Assembly (NCBI GenBank): GCA_009996615.1
Contig: JAACZU010000003.1
Location: 240,525-304,524, forward strand
Length of the DNA stretch: 64,000 nucleotides
Direction: 5' to 3'
Source of the DNA: Rhodanobacteraceae bacterium
Lineage (GTDB): Bacteria > Pseudomonadota > Gammaproteobacteria > Xanthomonadales > Rhodanobacteraceae
Part shown: positions 17,831-27,059 of the stretch, one piece after another
Layout of the letters: each line of letters opens with the position of its first letter
Position numbering within the stretch: position 1 is the stretch's first letter
Position numbers and translations under genes: made by a program
Notes under the pieces: generated by a model
The model's database searches: none
Told to the model about the DNA's origin: nothing
The model's input: the letters and a program-made list of their open reading frames with translations, nothing else

Positions 17831-18020
17831 GGAGTGGCTTCAGCCGCGATGCTGTTTCGCGGAGGGCCGATTATTTATCGCAGCAGGTAGGGTGGGCCGC
17901 AGCCGCGTAGCGGCGAGTCCCACCGTCCATACGCAGCAACGGTGGGACTCGCGCCTTCGGCGCTGCGTCCCACCCTACGCGGTTTCGTCGAAAAAGCATC
18001 GCGGCTGAAGCCGCTCCCAC
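17831..18020. repeat. Nested repeat: double-hairpin element framed by inverted REP-like units
   Basis: The outer arms are GGAGTGGCTTCAGCCGCGAT (17831-17850) and its near-exact reverse complement (17995-18020). Between them at 17887-17978 lies a full double-hairpin element starting GTAGGGTGGG and ending CCCACCCTAC. It fills the gap between the HAD gene and the aminopeptidase gene. Confidence 0.75.
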
Positions 18021-18068
18021 GAACAACGGCGCCCAAGCCGCGCCCACCAATCCACTCAGGAGTCTGCA

Positions 18069-19448
18069 ATGAATGCATGGGTCAATCCGGCGGATGCGCA
18101 TGACGCGACGCCTTTGCTCGCGGTCGACCGCGAGCATTTCGAGGCGGTGATCGGCGCGTTCGGCGGCGCCGCGCGGCGCTGGTGCGCGGCGAACGGCTTC
18201 GCCGGCGAGGCCGGGCGCTTCCTCGCCCTGCCGGCCACCGACGGTGGCACGCTCGCCGTGCTGGCCGGCTGCGACCGCCGCGACGCGCTGTGGAGCCTCG
18301 CGTGGCTGCCGCAGCGCCTGCCGGCCGGGCACTACGCGCTCGACCCGCGCGGCCTGCCGCTCGACGCGGCCGAGATCGCGCTCGGCTGGGCGCTCGGCGC
18401 CTACCAGTTCAGCCGCTACCGCAAGCCGGCGCGCGCGCCGGCGCAACTGCTCGTCGACGCCGCCACGCAGGCGCGCGTGGCGCCGCTGGCGGCGGCCGCG
18501 TACCAGGTGCGCGACCTCGTCAACACGCCGACCGAGCACATGGGCCCGGCCGAGCTGAGCGCGGCCGTGCGCGCGCTGGCCGAGCGCCACGGCGCGACTT
18601 ATCGCGAATGGGTCGGCGAGGAGCTGCTCGCGGCGAATTTCCCGACCATCCACGCCGTCGGCCGCGCCAGCCATCGCGCGCCGCGCCTGGCGGAGCTGAC
18701 CTGCGGCCCGGCCGATGCGCCGCACCTGGTGCTGGTCGGCAAGGGCGTGTGCTTCGACACCGGCGGCCTCGACCTCAAGCCGGCCGACGGCATGCGCTGG
18801 ATGAAGAAGGACATGGGCGGCGCCGCGCACGCGATCGCGCTGGCCGGCCTCGTGCTCGATGCGAAGCTGCCGGTGCGCCTGACGCTGCTGGTGCCGGCGG
18901 TCGAGAACGCGGTATCCGGCAACGCCTACCGCCCGGGCGAGGTCATCACCACGCGCGCGGGCCACACGGTCGAGATCGACAACACCGACGCCGAAGGGCG
19001 CCTGGTGCTGTGCGACGCGCTCGCCTACGCGGCCGAGCAGAAGCCCGATCTGATCCTCGACTTCGCGACGCTGACCGGCGCCGCGCGCATCGCGCTCGGT
19101 CCGGACCTGCCGGCGCTGTTCGCCAACCGCGACGAGGTCGCGAACGCGCTGCTCGACGCCGCGCAGGAAACCCGCGACCCGCTGTGGCGCCTGCCGCTGT
19201 GGCGGCCGTACCTGACCATGCTCGACTCGCACGTCGCCGACCTCGCCAACGCCGGCGCCTCGCGCCATGCCGGCGCGATCACCGCCGCGCTGTACCTGGA
19301 GCGCTTCGTGCCGGAGGCGCAGGCGTGGGCGCACCTGGACGTGTATTCGTGGAACGACGCCGACAAGCCCGGCCGCCCGCGCGGCGGCGAGGCGCAGGGC
19401 CTGCGCGCGTATTTCGGGTTCCTGCAGCGGCGCTATCGCGGGGGTTGA
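18069..19448 (+). CDS. M17 leucyl aminopeptidase
   Basis: The 459-residue protein is a complete M17 enzyme. The C-terminal catalytic domain has Lys225 and Asp230 (VGKGVCFDTGG), Lys237, Asp248 (KKDMGG), and the family signature NTDAEGRL at 305-312 with Asp307, Glu309 and Arg311. These bind two metal ions and remove N-terminal residues from peptides, usually in a cytoplasmic hexamer. The N-terminal domain (1 to about 145) is the variable one. The gene stands alone between two repeat-filled gaps. A more specific activity, such as cysteinylglycine hydrolysis, cannot be judged. Confidence 0.94.
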   Translation: MNAWVNPADAHDATPLLAVDREHFEAVIGAFGGAARRWCAANGFAGEAGRFLALPATDGGTLAVLAGCDRRDALWSLAWLPQRLPAGHYALDPRGLPLDAAEIALGWALGAYQFSRYRKPARAPAQLLVDAATQARVAPLAAAAYQVRDLVNTPTEHMGPAELSAAVRALAERHGATYREWVGEELLAANFPTIHAVGRASHRAPRLAELTCGPADAPHLVLVGKGVCFDTGGLDLKPADGMRWMKKDMGGAAHAIALAGLVLDAKLPVRLTLLVPAVENAVSGNAYRPGEVITTRAGHTVEIDNTDAEGRLVLCDALAYAAEQKPDLILDFATLTGAARIALGPDLPALFANRDEVANALLDAAQETRDPLWRLPLWRPYLTMLDSHVADLANAGASRHAGAITAALYLERFVPEAQAWAHLDVYSWNDADKPGRPRGGEAQGLRAYFGFLQRRYRGG

Positions 19449-19742
19449 CCCGCACACACGGATCGCCGAACCCATCCCGCCTCCCGCTGACGGGGAGGCA
19501 AAGAGCCCGCCGTCGAGACGCGCTCCAAGCCGTTGCTTCAGCCCTCCCCTTCAAGGGGAGGGTTGGGTGGGGATGGTGTTGCCGGCTGTCGCTCCGGTCG
19601 CGGTGGCGCCGCTTCTCCAGAACGCGCGCGAGCCACTTGTTCGTGGGAGCCCACCCTGTAGGCGACACGATGAGCCAAGACCGCGCGCTGGCGCCGGTCG
19701 CGCACAGGGTGCGCTCCTGCAAGGACGGTCCTCGGCAACGCG
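19449..19742. repeat. Repeat-filled gap between the aminopeptidase gene and prc
   Basis: It holds CTCCCCTTCAAGGGGAG with the tail GGTTGGGTGGGGATGG (19544-19576), a repeat that recurs as split pieces at 23918-23936 and 24033-24050. A pair of inverted GGAGC..CACCCTGT units lies at 19643-19666 and 19697-19720. It separates convergent genes and may serve as a terminator. Confidence 0.65.
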
Positions 19743-22007
19743 TCAGTCGATGCCGGGCGGCATGACCGCGCCGCGCGGCAGCACCTGCGCCGCGAGCTTG
19801 GTGTCGGTGCGGATCAGGTCGATCTCGTCGGCGAGGATGTGCGCAGCCTCGTCGAGCACGACGTCGGGGCGTGCCTTGGCGTCCTGCTCGCGCTTGAGGT
19901 CGCTGCGGATGCTGCGCTCGTCCGGCTGCAGGCCGTCGTCGCCGCTGGCCGCGGCGTCGTCGCCGGTCGGCTTCGATCCGCTTGCCGCGACCTGCTGCTT
20001 GGGGGCGGCGCCAGCGGCATCGCCCTTGCGCGGTGCGACGGCATCTCCGCTGGCGGCCTTGGCGGCGGGTTCGGCAGGGCCGGCAGCGGCCAGTTCACGC
20101 GCCTTGCGCTTGGCTTCCTGCTCGTCGCGCTCCTTGCGGCGCACGTCCTCGTTCAGCGAGATCGTCTTCTCGGCGCGCAGCGCGCGCGCGTCGGCGAGGT
20201 CGGCCTCGAAGTTCTTCCAGCCGACGTTGTCGGCCACGCGCGCGTCGTGGCGTTCGACCAGCTGCGGCAGGATCGGCTTGAGGTCGGCCACCGGCGTGTA
20301 ACGTGCCGGCGCGATCGAGGTCCACGGCAGCGCGTTGTCGTAGCTCGATTCTCCGAAGTCCTTGGCGTCGACGGTCAGCGGGAAGCTGATGTCCGGCGTG
20401 ACGCCGCGCAGCTGGGTCGAGCCGCCGTTGATGCGGAAGAACTGCGCGATGGTCATCTTGACCTCGCCGAACGCCGGCTTCTCGTTGTGCGCGACGTCGT
20501 CGAGGTCGACCAGGTTCTGCACGGTGCCCTTGCCGAAGGTCGGCTCGCCGATGATCAGGCCGCGGCCGTAGTCCTGGATCGCCGCGGCGAAGATCTCCGA
20601 GGCCGACGCCGAGGCGCGGTTGACCAGCACCGCGAGCGGGCCGTCCCACGCCATGCGCTTCTCCGGCGCGTCCTCGACCTCGACCTGGCCGGCGGCGTTG
20701 CGCACCTGCACGACCGGGCCCTTGCCGATGAACAGGCCGGTCAGGTCGGTCGCCTCGGCGAGCGAGCCACCGCCGTTGTTGCGCAGGTCGACGATGACGC
20801 CGTCGACCTTGTCGGCCTTGAGCTCGCCCAGCAGGCGCGCGACGTCGCGCGTGGCGCTCTTGTAGTCCTTGTCGCCGCGGCGGCGCGCGTCGAAGTCCTG
20901 GTAGAAGGTCGGCAGCGAGATCACGCCGATGCGGCGCGCATGCGTGCCGTCCTTGACCTCGATGACCGACTTCTTGGCCGCCTGCTCCTCGATGCTGACC
21001 TTCTTGCGCACCAGCGCGAGCGTGAAATGCTTGCCGTCGGGGCCGGCGTCGGCCGGCAGCACCTCCAGCCGTACGGTGGTGTCCTTGGCGCCGCGGATCT
21101 TCTCGACCACGTCGTCCAGGCGCCAGCCGACCACGTCGACGATCGGGCCGCTCTCACCCTGCCCGACGCCGACGATGCGGTCGCCGACCTTGATCTTGCC
21201 CGACAGCGCGGCCGGCCCGCCCGGCACGATCTCGCGGATCGCGGTGTAGTCGTCGTCACGCTGCAGCACCGCGCCGATGCCTTCCAGCGACAGCTTCATC
21301 GCGATGTCGAAGTTCTCCGACGCGCGCGGGCCGAGGTAGTTGGTGTGCGGCTCGATCGACGAGGCGTACGCGTTCATGAAGGTCTGGAACACGTCCTCGC
21401 CGTTCAACTGGCGCACGCGGTCGAGGTAGTTCGCGTAGCGCTTGTCGAGCGTGTCGCGGATGTCCTTGTCGGCCTTGCCGGCCAGCTTCAGGCGCAGCCA
21501 GTCATTCTTGACGCGCTTGCGCCAGATGTCGTCGAGGTCGGCGCTGCTGGCGGCCCAGGCGGCCTTCTCGCGGTCGAACGTGTAGGACTCGTCCTTGCCG
21601 AAGTCGAAGCCTTTGTCGAGCAGCGCGCGCGCGTGCGCGACGCGCTCGCCGACGCGCTGCTGGTAGACGTTGAAGATCGCGAACGGCGCGGCCAGGTCCT
21701 GGTCGTAGATCGCGTCGTCGAGCTTGTCCTTGTACTGCGCGAAGCGCTCGACGTCGGGCTGGGTGAAGAACAGCTTGTCGCCATCGAGCGAGTCGAGGTA
21801 GCGCGTGAAGATCTTCTCCGACATCGCATCGTCGAGCGGTGTCGGCTTGTAGTGGAAGCGGGTCAGGAAGCGCGTCGCCCAGATCGCGGCCTCGGCCTGC
21901 GAGGGCGTCGGCTTGAGCAGCGGCGAGGCCGCCTCGGGTTCCGGCTTGGCGAACGCCAGCGGGCCGGTCAGGCCGAGCAGTGCCACGAGGAGCAGCCACT
22001 TCCGCAT
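19743..22007 (-). CDS. prc: Carboxy-terminal (tail-specific) processing protease
   Basis: The 754-residue protein starts at ATG 22007 behind GGAGAG, giving a signal peptide (KWLLLVALLGLTGPLAFA). A PDZ domain lies near residues 240 to 330. The S41 catalytic domain has Ser468 (NRASASASEIF) and Lys493 (FGKGTVQ), spaced 25 residues apart exactly as in E. coli Prc. A helical C-terminal region with EQEAKRKARE follows, and there is a low-complexity segment near the end. It trims C-termini of periplasmic proteins and penicillin-binding proteins. It lies 55 bases after lipA on the same strand, an arrangement with no obvious functional link. Confidence 0.95.
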   Translation of the reverse strand: MRKWLLLVALLGLTGPLAFAKPEPEAASPLLKPTPSQAEAAIWATRFLTRFHYKPTPLDDAMSEKIFTRYLDSLDGDKLFFTQPDVERFAQYKDKLDDAIYDQDLAAPFAIFNVYQQRVGERVAHARALLDKGFDFGKDESYTFDREKAAWAASSADLDDIWRKRVKNDWLRLKLAGKADKDIRDTLDKRYANYLDRVRQLNGEDVFQTFMNAYASSIEPHTNYLGPRASENFDIAMKLSLEGIGAVLQRDDDYTAIREIVPGGPAALSGKIKVGDRIVGVGQGESGPIVDVVGWRLDDVVEKIRGAKDTTVRLEVLPADAGPDGKHFTLALVRKKVSIEEQAAKKSVIEVKDGTHARRIGVISLPTFYQDFDARRRGDKDYKSATRDVARLLGELKADKVDGVIVDLRNNGGGSLAEATDLTGLFIGKGPVVQVRNAAGQVEVEDAPEKRMAWDGPLAVLVNRASASASEIFAAAIQDYGRGLIIGEPTFGKGTVQNLVDLDDVAHNEKPAFGEVKMTIAQFFRINGGSTQLRGVTPDISFPLTVDAKDFGESSYDNALPWTSIAPARYTPVADLKPILPQLVERHDARVADNVGWKNFEADLADARALRAEKTISLNEDVRRKERDEQEAKRKARELAAAGPAEPAAKAASGDAVAPRKGDAAGAAPKQQVAASGSKPTGDDAAASGDDGLQPDERSIRSDLKREQDAKARPDVVLDEAAHILADEIDLIRTDTKLAAQVLPRGAVMPPGID

Positions 22008-22062
22008 CACATCTCTCCGGGAAAATCCGTCGCGGGCGCGGTCGATACCGTGCCCGGTGTCA

Positions 22063-23046
22063 TCAAGCAACCTGCACGTAGCCCGCCGCGTGCGCCATTT
22101 CGTCGGCATGGTACGACGAACGCACCATCGGGCCCGCCGCAACGTGCTGGAAGCCGAGGCGGTAGCCGAGCTCCTCGACCGCCTTGAACTCCTCGGGCGT
22201 CCAGTAGCGCAGTACCGGGTGGTGGTGCGGGCTCGGCTGCAGGTACTGGCCGATCGTCACCATATCGACATCGTGCGCACGCAGATCGTTCAACGTTTCC
22301 TCGACCTGTTCGAACGTCTCGCCGAGGCCGAGCATGATGCCGGACTTGGTCGGCACGTCCGGATGCTGCGCCTTGAAGCGCTTGAGCAGGTCCAGCGACC
22401 AGTCGTAGTCGGCGCCCGGGCGCACCTCGCGGTACAGCGCGCGCGGCGTCTCGAGGTTGTGGTTGAACACGTCCGGCGGGTCGCCGGCGAGCGCTTCGAG
22501 CGCGCGCTCCATGCGGCCCTTGCCGCGGAAGTCCGGGGTCAGGATCTCGATGCGGATGCCGGGGTTCTCGAAGCGCACCGCGCGGATGCAGGCGGCGAAA
22601 TGCGCCGCGCCGCCGTCGCGCAGGTCGTCGCGGTCGACCGAGGTGATCACGACGTACTTCAGGCCCATGTCGCGGATCGTGCCGGCCAGGTGCGCCGGCT
22701 CGAGCGGATCGGGCGCGGCCGGGCGGCCGTGCGCGACGTCGCAGAACGAGCAGCGCCGCGTGCAGACCTCGCCGAGCACCATGAACGTGGCGGTGCCCTT
22801 GCCGAAGCATTCGTGGATGTTCGGGCAGGACGCTTCCTCGCAGACCGTCACCAGGCGGTTCTCACGCAGCTTGGCCTTGAGCTTGGCGACCGCGTTGCCG
22901 GGCGGGATGCGCACGCGGATCCACGACGGCTTGCGCAGCACCGGCGCGTCGGCGAACGTGGCGCGGTTGCGCGCGATCTTGTCCTCGCCGAGCTGTTTCT
23001 CGGCCGGGTCGACGACGGCGAGCGGGATGGTCTTCACGTCATTCAT
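22063..23046 (-). CDS. lipA: Lipoyl synthase
   Basis: The 327-residue protein starts at ATG 23046, overlapping the lipB stop by four bases (ATGA); upstream frames belong to lipB territory. It is a radical-SAM enzyme that inserts two sulfurs into protein-bound octanoate. The auxiliary cluster uses Cys69, Cys74 and Cys80 ([12 protein letters not shown]), and the radical-SAM cluster uses Cys95, Cys99 and Cys102 (CTRRCSFC). The C-terminal SSYHADEM contains the family's conserved serine. It acts after LipB in the cytoplasm and supports 2-oxoacid dehydrogenases such as that encoded by aceE at 50744-53440. Confidence 0.97.
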   Translation of the reverse strand: MNDVKTIPLAVVDPAEKQLGEDKIARNRATFADAPVLRKPSWIRVRIPPGNAVAKLKAKLRENRLVTVCEEASCPNIHECFGKGTATFMVLGEVCTRRCSFCDVAHGRPAAPDPLEPAHLAGTIRDMGLKYVVITSVDRDDLRDGGAAHFAACIRAVRFENPGIRIEILTPDFRGKGRMERALEALAGDPPDVFNHNLETPRALYREVRPGADYDWSLDLLKRFKAQHPDVPTKSGIMLGLGETFEQVEETLNDLRAHDVDMVTIGQYLQPSPHHHPVLRYWTPEEFKAVEELGYRLGFQHVAAGPMVRSSYHADEMAHAAGYVQVA

Positions 23047-23729
23047 GCGGATGGCGCGGCGCGCGCGGCGCCGCCAGTGGCAGTCTGGGGGAGGTGCGGA
23101 GCGGCGGCTTGCGGCGCGAGGCCGAATTGCCGCGCCAGCTCGCCGACCAGGACCGCCTCGACCTCGGCCAGCGATCCCGGGCCGCCCAAGTCTAACACCT
23201 GGGTGACCGCCAGGCCCTGATAGCCGCACGGATTAATGCGGTGGAACGGTTCCAGGTCCATTGCCACATTGAATGCGAGGCCGTGGAACGAGCAGCCGCG
23301 GCGCACGCGCAAGCCGAGCGCGGCGACCTTGGCGTCGCCGACGTAGACGCCCGGCGCGCCGTCGCGGCGCTCGGCGACGATGTTCCAGGTGTCGAGCGTG
23401 TCGATGATCGCCTGCTCGATCCGGTGCACCAGCTCGCGCACGCCGACCTTGAGCCGGCGCAGGTCGAACAGCGGATAGGCCACGATCTGGCCCGGTCCGT
23501 GGTAGGTGACCTGGCCGCCGCGGTCGACCGGCACGACCGGGATCTCGCCCGGCAGCAGCACGTGTTCCCACTTGCCAGCCTGGCCGAGCGTGAACACCGG
23601 ATCGTGTTCGAGCAGCCACAGCTCGTCGGGCGTATCCGGCCCGCGCGTGTCGGTGAACGCCTGCATCGCGTGCCAGACGGGTTCGTAGGGTTGGCGGCCG
23701 AGGCGGCGCACGAGGACAGGCAGGGACAT
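23043..23729 (-). CDS. lipB: Octanoyl-[ACP]:protein octanoyltransferase
   Basis: The 228-residue protein carries the LipB signature [12 protein letters not shown] (residues 70-81), Lys134 in [10 protein letters not shown] and the acyl-thioester Cys168 in NPCGYQG. It moves octanoate from acyl carrier protein to lipoyl domains, and LipA then adds sulfur. The stop overlaps the lipA start. The residues after about 205 form a low-complexity Ala/Pro tail. No ybeD-like gene lies upstream; a repeat-bearing gap follows instead. Confidence 0.96.
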   Translation of the reverse strand: MSLPVLVRRLGRQPYEPVWHAMQAFTDTRGPDTPDELWLLEHDPVFTLGQAGKWEHVLLPGEIPVVPVDRGGQVTYHGPGQIVAYPLFDLRRLKVGVRELVHRIEQAIIDTLDTWNIVAERRDGAPGVYVGDAKVAALGLRVRRGCSFHGLAFNVAMDLEPFHRINPCGYQGLAVTQVLDLGGPGSLAEVEAVLVGELARQFGLAPQAAAPHLPQTATGGAARAAPSA

Positions 23730-24088
23730 GCTTCGCAGATGGGTACGGGAAGGCGGTTCACAACGGCGCGCCGGACGCGCCAGCGTGGAAGCATAGCGAA
23801 AACACCGCGGCGGGCCGCGCCTTCGGCGATGCGGGGCGCGAGCGGCGCATGGCGGGACGGATCAGCCCGCAGGGCGCGCACGGAAGACGACGGTCGGATT
23901 TCGTGGCGCGGGACAGCACCATCCCCACCCAACCCCTCGCGCATCCCTGCGCTCGCAAGCCCGGTCCGCACGTCCCTGTGCGGCCGTTCGCCGGCGATCG
24001 CTGCCCGGTGGCAGCGATCGAAAGCCCGGCTCACCCCCTTGAGGGGGAGGGCTCAAGAGCGCGCCGCCAGCCGGCGAGGCGCCGCGCC
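23730..24088. other. Gap with split copies of a CTCCCC-type repeat
   Basis: CCATCCCCACCCAACCCC (about 23919-23936) and CCCCCTTGAGGGGGAGG (about 24034-24050) are the two halves of the repeat intact at 19544-19576. They are separated by about 100 bases of gene-free sequence. The side next to lipB must hold its promoter, but no clear -35/-10 pair is visible. Confidence 0.55.
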
Positions 24089-24637
24089 TCAAGTCTCCGG
24101 CGCGTCCCCGTCGCAGGCCAGGCTGACCGAGCGCACGCCCAGCGCCAGCGTCCGCTCGTCCTTCGGATGCATGCGCTGCGCCTGCGGCAGCCACAGCGTC
24201 AGCACATTCAGCTCCGACCCGACCGCGCCGACGCCGCGCAGCCGGTAGGTGCCGTCGGCCGCGACCTCGACCGGCCCGACGAACGGCGCGCCGTTGATGC
24301 GTGCGTAGAGCGGCTGGGCGCGCTGGCCCGGCGCCAGCTTCGGGAAGGCCGCGATGCTCAGGTCGCAGGCGGCGGCCGCATGGGTCCAGCGGAACAGGAT
24401 GTCCGGACTGCGGCTCGTGCTCAGGCGCACGCCGTCGCGGTCCGGGCTCCACCAGCCCGACCACATCGCGCGCCGCTGGTCGGACGCCGGCAGCACCTCG
24501 CCGGGCCCGAGCGGGATCACGATCGCCGCCTGCGCATAGTCCAGCGCCCGCTTGCTGCCGCCGTGCCGATACGCCGCCAGCCACGCCAGCAGGCACAGCC
24601 AGCCGACCGCCGCGAACAGGAATTTCCAGTAGCGCAT
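24089..24637 (-). CDS. Membrane-anchored beta-sandwich-like protein paired with a GT-C enzyme
   Basis: From ATG 24637 (MRYWKFLFAAVGWLCLLAWLAA) it has 182 residues; an ATG at 24655 overlapping the previous gene is also possible. One N-terminal membrane segment is followed by an extracytoplasmic part with the pattern SGWWSPDRDGVRLST, an alternating-strand section, VNVLTLWLPQAQRMHP-like strands and a final LALGVRSVSLAC. This pattern resembles the carbohydrate-binding-type beta domains often fused to or next to membrane glycosyltransferases. It follows the GT-C gene by five bases, so the two probably act together on a surface glycan. No named family is assigned. Confidence 0.68.
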   Translation of the reverse strand: MRYWKFLFAAVGWLCLLAWLAAYRHGGSKRALDYAQAAIVIPLGPGEVLPASDQRRAMWSGWWSPDRDGVRLSTSRSPDILFRWTHAAAACDLSIAAFPKLAPGQRAQPLYARINGAPFVGPVEVAADGTYRLRGVGAVGSELNVLTLWLPQAQRMHPKDERTLALGVRSVSLACDGDAPET

Positions 24638-24642
24638 CGTCG

Positions 24643-25848
24643 TCAGGACACCCATTGGCCGTGGAAATAGCGCACGCAGAACAGCGCCTGCACCGCGAGG
24701 CCGCAGCAGAACAGCAACGCGACCAGCGCCAGCTGCCAGGGCGCGGGGGCAGCGGGCGCGGACGCCGGGCGCGGCGGCCAGATCAGCCAAAGCGCCGCCA
24801 GCGGCAACGCGATGTTCGTCGCCAGATGCCGGCCCAGGTCCACGCCGGTCGTGGTGACGCCGATGCAGAACAGCGCCAGGCCGATGCCGTAGAACGCGAT
24901 CTCGAGCGGCAGGCGGCGCGCGACCACCGGCAGCAGCAGCACGAACGCCCACAGCAGCAGGCGTGCCAGATTCGGCGGGAACGCCAGCAGCGCCTCGAAC
25001 TCCAGGTGGAACGCGGCCTGCAGGCGCTCGAGCAGCACCTGCAGCGGATGCAGGTCCATGCCGTCGATGAGGTCGCGCGACCAGCCCATCATCACGTTGC
25101 GGTACAGGGCCAGGTCGCCGAATTTCAGGTAGTAGAACAGCGACACCGCGAGCAGCCCGCTCACGGCCAGCGGCAGGAAGCCGGCGGCGACCAGCAGCGC
25201 GCGCCGCCAGGTCACGCGGCCGCGGTACGCGTGCAGCGCCAGCGCGGCCAGCCATACCGCCGCCAGCACCAGCCCGAACGGGCGCACCGCGCCGGCCAGG
25301 CCCGCGCAGAGCGCGGCGAGCGCGAAATCCTCGCGCCGCAGCAGCGCCCACCAGAACGCGCCGAAGAACAGGAAGTACAGCGCCTCGGAGTAGCCGTTGA
25401 GGAAGTACAGCGAAAACGGCCCCGCCATCACCAGCACGCAGGCCAGCGCGCTCCAGGTCGCGCTGAAGCGCGACGACAGCGCGCTGTGCAGGAACAGCAT
25501 CCCGCCCGCGGCGGACGCCAGGCTGACCGTCAGCACGGCCAGCGGCAGCGGCACGCCCACGGCCAGTACGCCGCGGACCAGCAACGGAAACAGCGGCAGG
25601 AAGGCGACCGGATGCTGGCGCATCAGGTCGCCGTCGAAGCTGTAGCCGCGCGTGGCGATCTGCGCGTACCAGGCCGAGTCCCACGGCAGCGTGTAGCCGG
25701 CGCCGGCGAGCACGCTCGCGCGGACGACGAGGAACCCGATCACCCAGCAGGCGAACGCGCCGGCCAGGATGGCCAGCGCGCGGCGCCTGTCGCCCGCGTC
25801 CGTCAGGCCGCTCCCCGCGGCCGACATCCCCATGTCCGCTTGCAACAC
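24643..25848 (-). CDS. Polytopic GT-C-type glycosyltransferase, PIG-V/mannosyltransferase-like
   Basis: The frame opens at a GTG at 25848 with AGGGAG just upstream, giving 401 residues; an internal ATG at 25833 is possible. There are about nine to ten hydrophobic segments. The first periplasmic loop has WDSAWYAQIATRGYS followed by HPVAFLPLFPLLVR, close to the PIG-V-like pattern in which acidic and aromatic residues bind a polyprenyl-phosphate sugar. It likely transfers a sugar to lipid or protein outside the membrane. It is 25 bases after the trans-sulfuration gene and five bases before its membrane-anchored partner. Confidence 0.8.
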   Translation of the reverse strand: MLQADMGMSAAGSGLTDAGDRRRALAILAGAFACWVIGFLVVRASVLAGAGYTLPWDSAWYAQIATRGYSFDGDLMRQHPVAFLPLFPLLVRGVLAVGVPLPLAVLTVSLASAAGGMLFLHSALSSRFSATWSALACVLVMAGPFSLYFLNGYSEALYFLFFGAFWWALLRREDFALAALCAGLAGAVRPFGLVLAAVWLAALALHAYRGRVTWRRALLVAAGFLPLAVSGLLAVSLFYYLKFGDLALYRNVMMGWSRDLIDGMDLHPLQVLLERLQAAFHLEFEALLAFPPNLARLLLWAFVLLLPVVARRLPLEIAFYGIGLALFCIGVTTTGVDLGRHLATNIALPLAALWLIWPPRPASAPAAPAPWQLALVALLFCCGLAVQALFCVRYFHGQWVS

Positions 25849-25873
25849 GACATCTCCCTGCCCCCCAGTAACC

Positions 25874-27043
25874 TCAAGCCAGCGCGCGCTCCAGCTCGGC
25901 GCGCAGGTCCTCGACCGCCTCGACGCCGACCGACAGCCGGATCAGGCCGTCGCTGATGCCCAAGCGCTTGCGGTTGGCCGGCGGGATCGAGGCGTGCGTC
26001 ATGATCGCCGGATGCTCGATCAGGCTCTCGACGCCGCCGAGCGATTCGGCCAGCGCGAACAGGTGGCAGCGCTCAAGCACCTTGCGCGCCTTGCGCAGGC
26101 CGCCCTTCACTTCCACCGAGACGATGCCGCCGAAGCCGTCCATCTGCTTCTTCGCCAGCGCATGCTGCGGGTGCGACTTCAGTCCCGGATAGATCACGCG
26201 CTCTATCGCCGGATGCTTCTCCAGCCAGCCGGCCAGTTCCAGCGCGCCCTCGCAGTGCGCGCGCATGCGCAGGTGCAGCGTCTTCAGGCCGCGCATCGCG
26301 AGGAACGAGTCGAACGGGCCGGCGACCGCGCCGACCGAGTTGTGCAGGAACGCCATCTGCTCGGCCAGCTCGGCATTGTCGCCGGCGACGACGATGCCGC
26401 CGACCATGTCCGAATGGCCGTTGAGGTACTTGGTGGCCGAGTGCAGCACGAGGTCGGCGCCGTGCTCGAGCGGGCGCTGCAGCATCGGCGAGCAGAACGT
26501 GTTGTCGACGACCAGCAGCAGGCCGTGCTTCTTCGCGAACGCGCCGACCTTGGCGAGGTCGACCAGCTTCAGCATCGGGTTGGTCGGCGTCTCCGCCCAG
26601 ATCATCTTCGTGTTCGGCTTCAGCGCGGCCTTCAGCGCGGCGCTGTCGTTGAGGTCGACGAACGTGAAGTCGAGCCCCGCGCTGCGCCGGCGCACGCGCT
26701 CGAACAGGCGGTAGGTGCCGCCGTAGAGGTCGTCCATCGCGATCACGTGGCTGCCGGTGTCGAGCAGGTCGAGCACCGTACTCGCCGCGGCCAGGCCCGA
26801 GGCGAACGCGTACCCCTGGCGGCCGCCCTCGAGGTCGGCCACGCAGCGCTCGTAGGCCATGCGCGTCGGGTTCTGCGTGCGCGAATACTCGTAGCCCTTG
26901 TGCACGCCGGGGCTTTCCTGCACGTAGGTCGAGGTCGCGTAGATCGGCACCATGATCGCGCCGGTCGACGGATCGGGGCTCTGGCCGGCGTGGATGGCGC
27001 GAGTGCCGAGGGCGTGCTGGGATTTCCGGGAGGTCTTCTTCAT
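25874..27043 (-). CDS. PLP-dependent trans-sulfuration enzyme (cystathionine gamma-lyase/synthase type)
   Basis: The 389-residue protein is a full-length Cys/Met-metabolism PLP enzyme. Motifs are YATSTYVQ, YSRTQNPTR, FASGLAA, ETPTNPML, VVDNTF and the PLP lysine Lys205 in HSATKYLNGHSD. Substrate choice (lyase versus synthase) cannot be fixed from motifs alone. A cystathionine beta-synthase in the same run favours the gamma-lyase reaction, releasing cysteine from cystathionine. It lies between a FkbM-type methyltransferase (16-base gap) and the GT-C gene. Confidence 0.9.
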   Translation of the reverse strand: MKKTSRKSQHALGTRAIHAGQSPDPSTGAIMVPIYATSTYVQESPGVHKGYEYSRTQNPTRMAYERCVADLEGGRQGYAFASGLAAASTVLDLLDTGSHVIAMDDLYGGTYRLFERVRRRSAGLDFTFVDLNDSAALKAALKPNTKMIWAETPTNPMLKLVDLAKVGAFAKKHGLLLVVDNTFCSPMLQRPLEHGADLVLHSATKYLNGHSDMVGGIVVAGDNAELAEQMAFLHNSVGAVAGPFDSFLAMRGLKTLHLRMRAHCEGALELAGWLEKHPAIERVIYPGLKSHPQHALAKKQMDGFGGIVSVEVKGGLRKARKVLERCHLFALAESLGGVESLIEHPAIMTHASIPPANRKRLGISDGLIRLSVGVEAVEDLRAELERALA

Positions 27044-27059
27044 GGCTTTGGGTCGTCGT

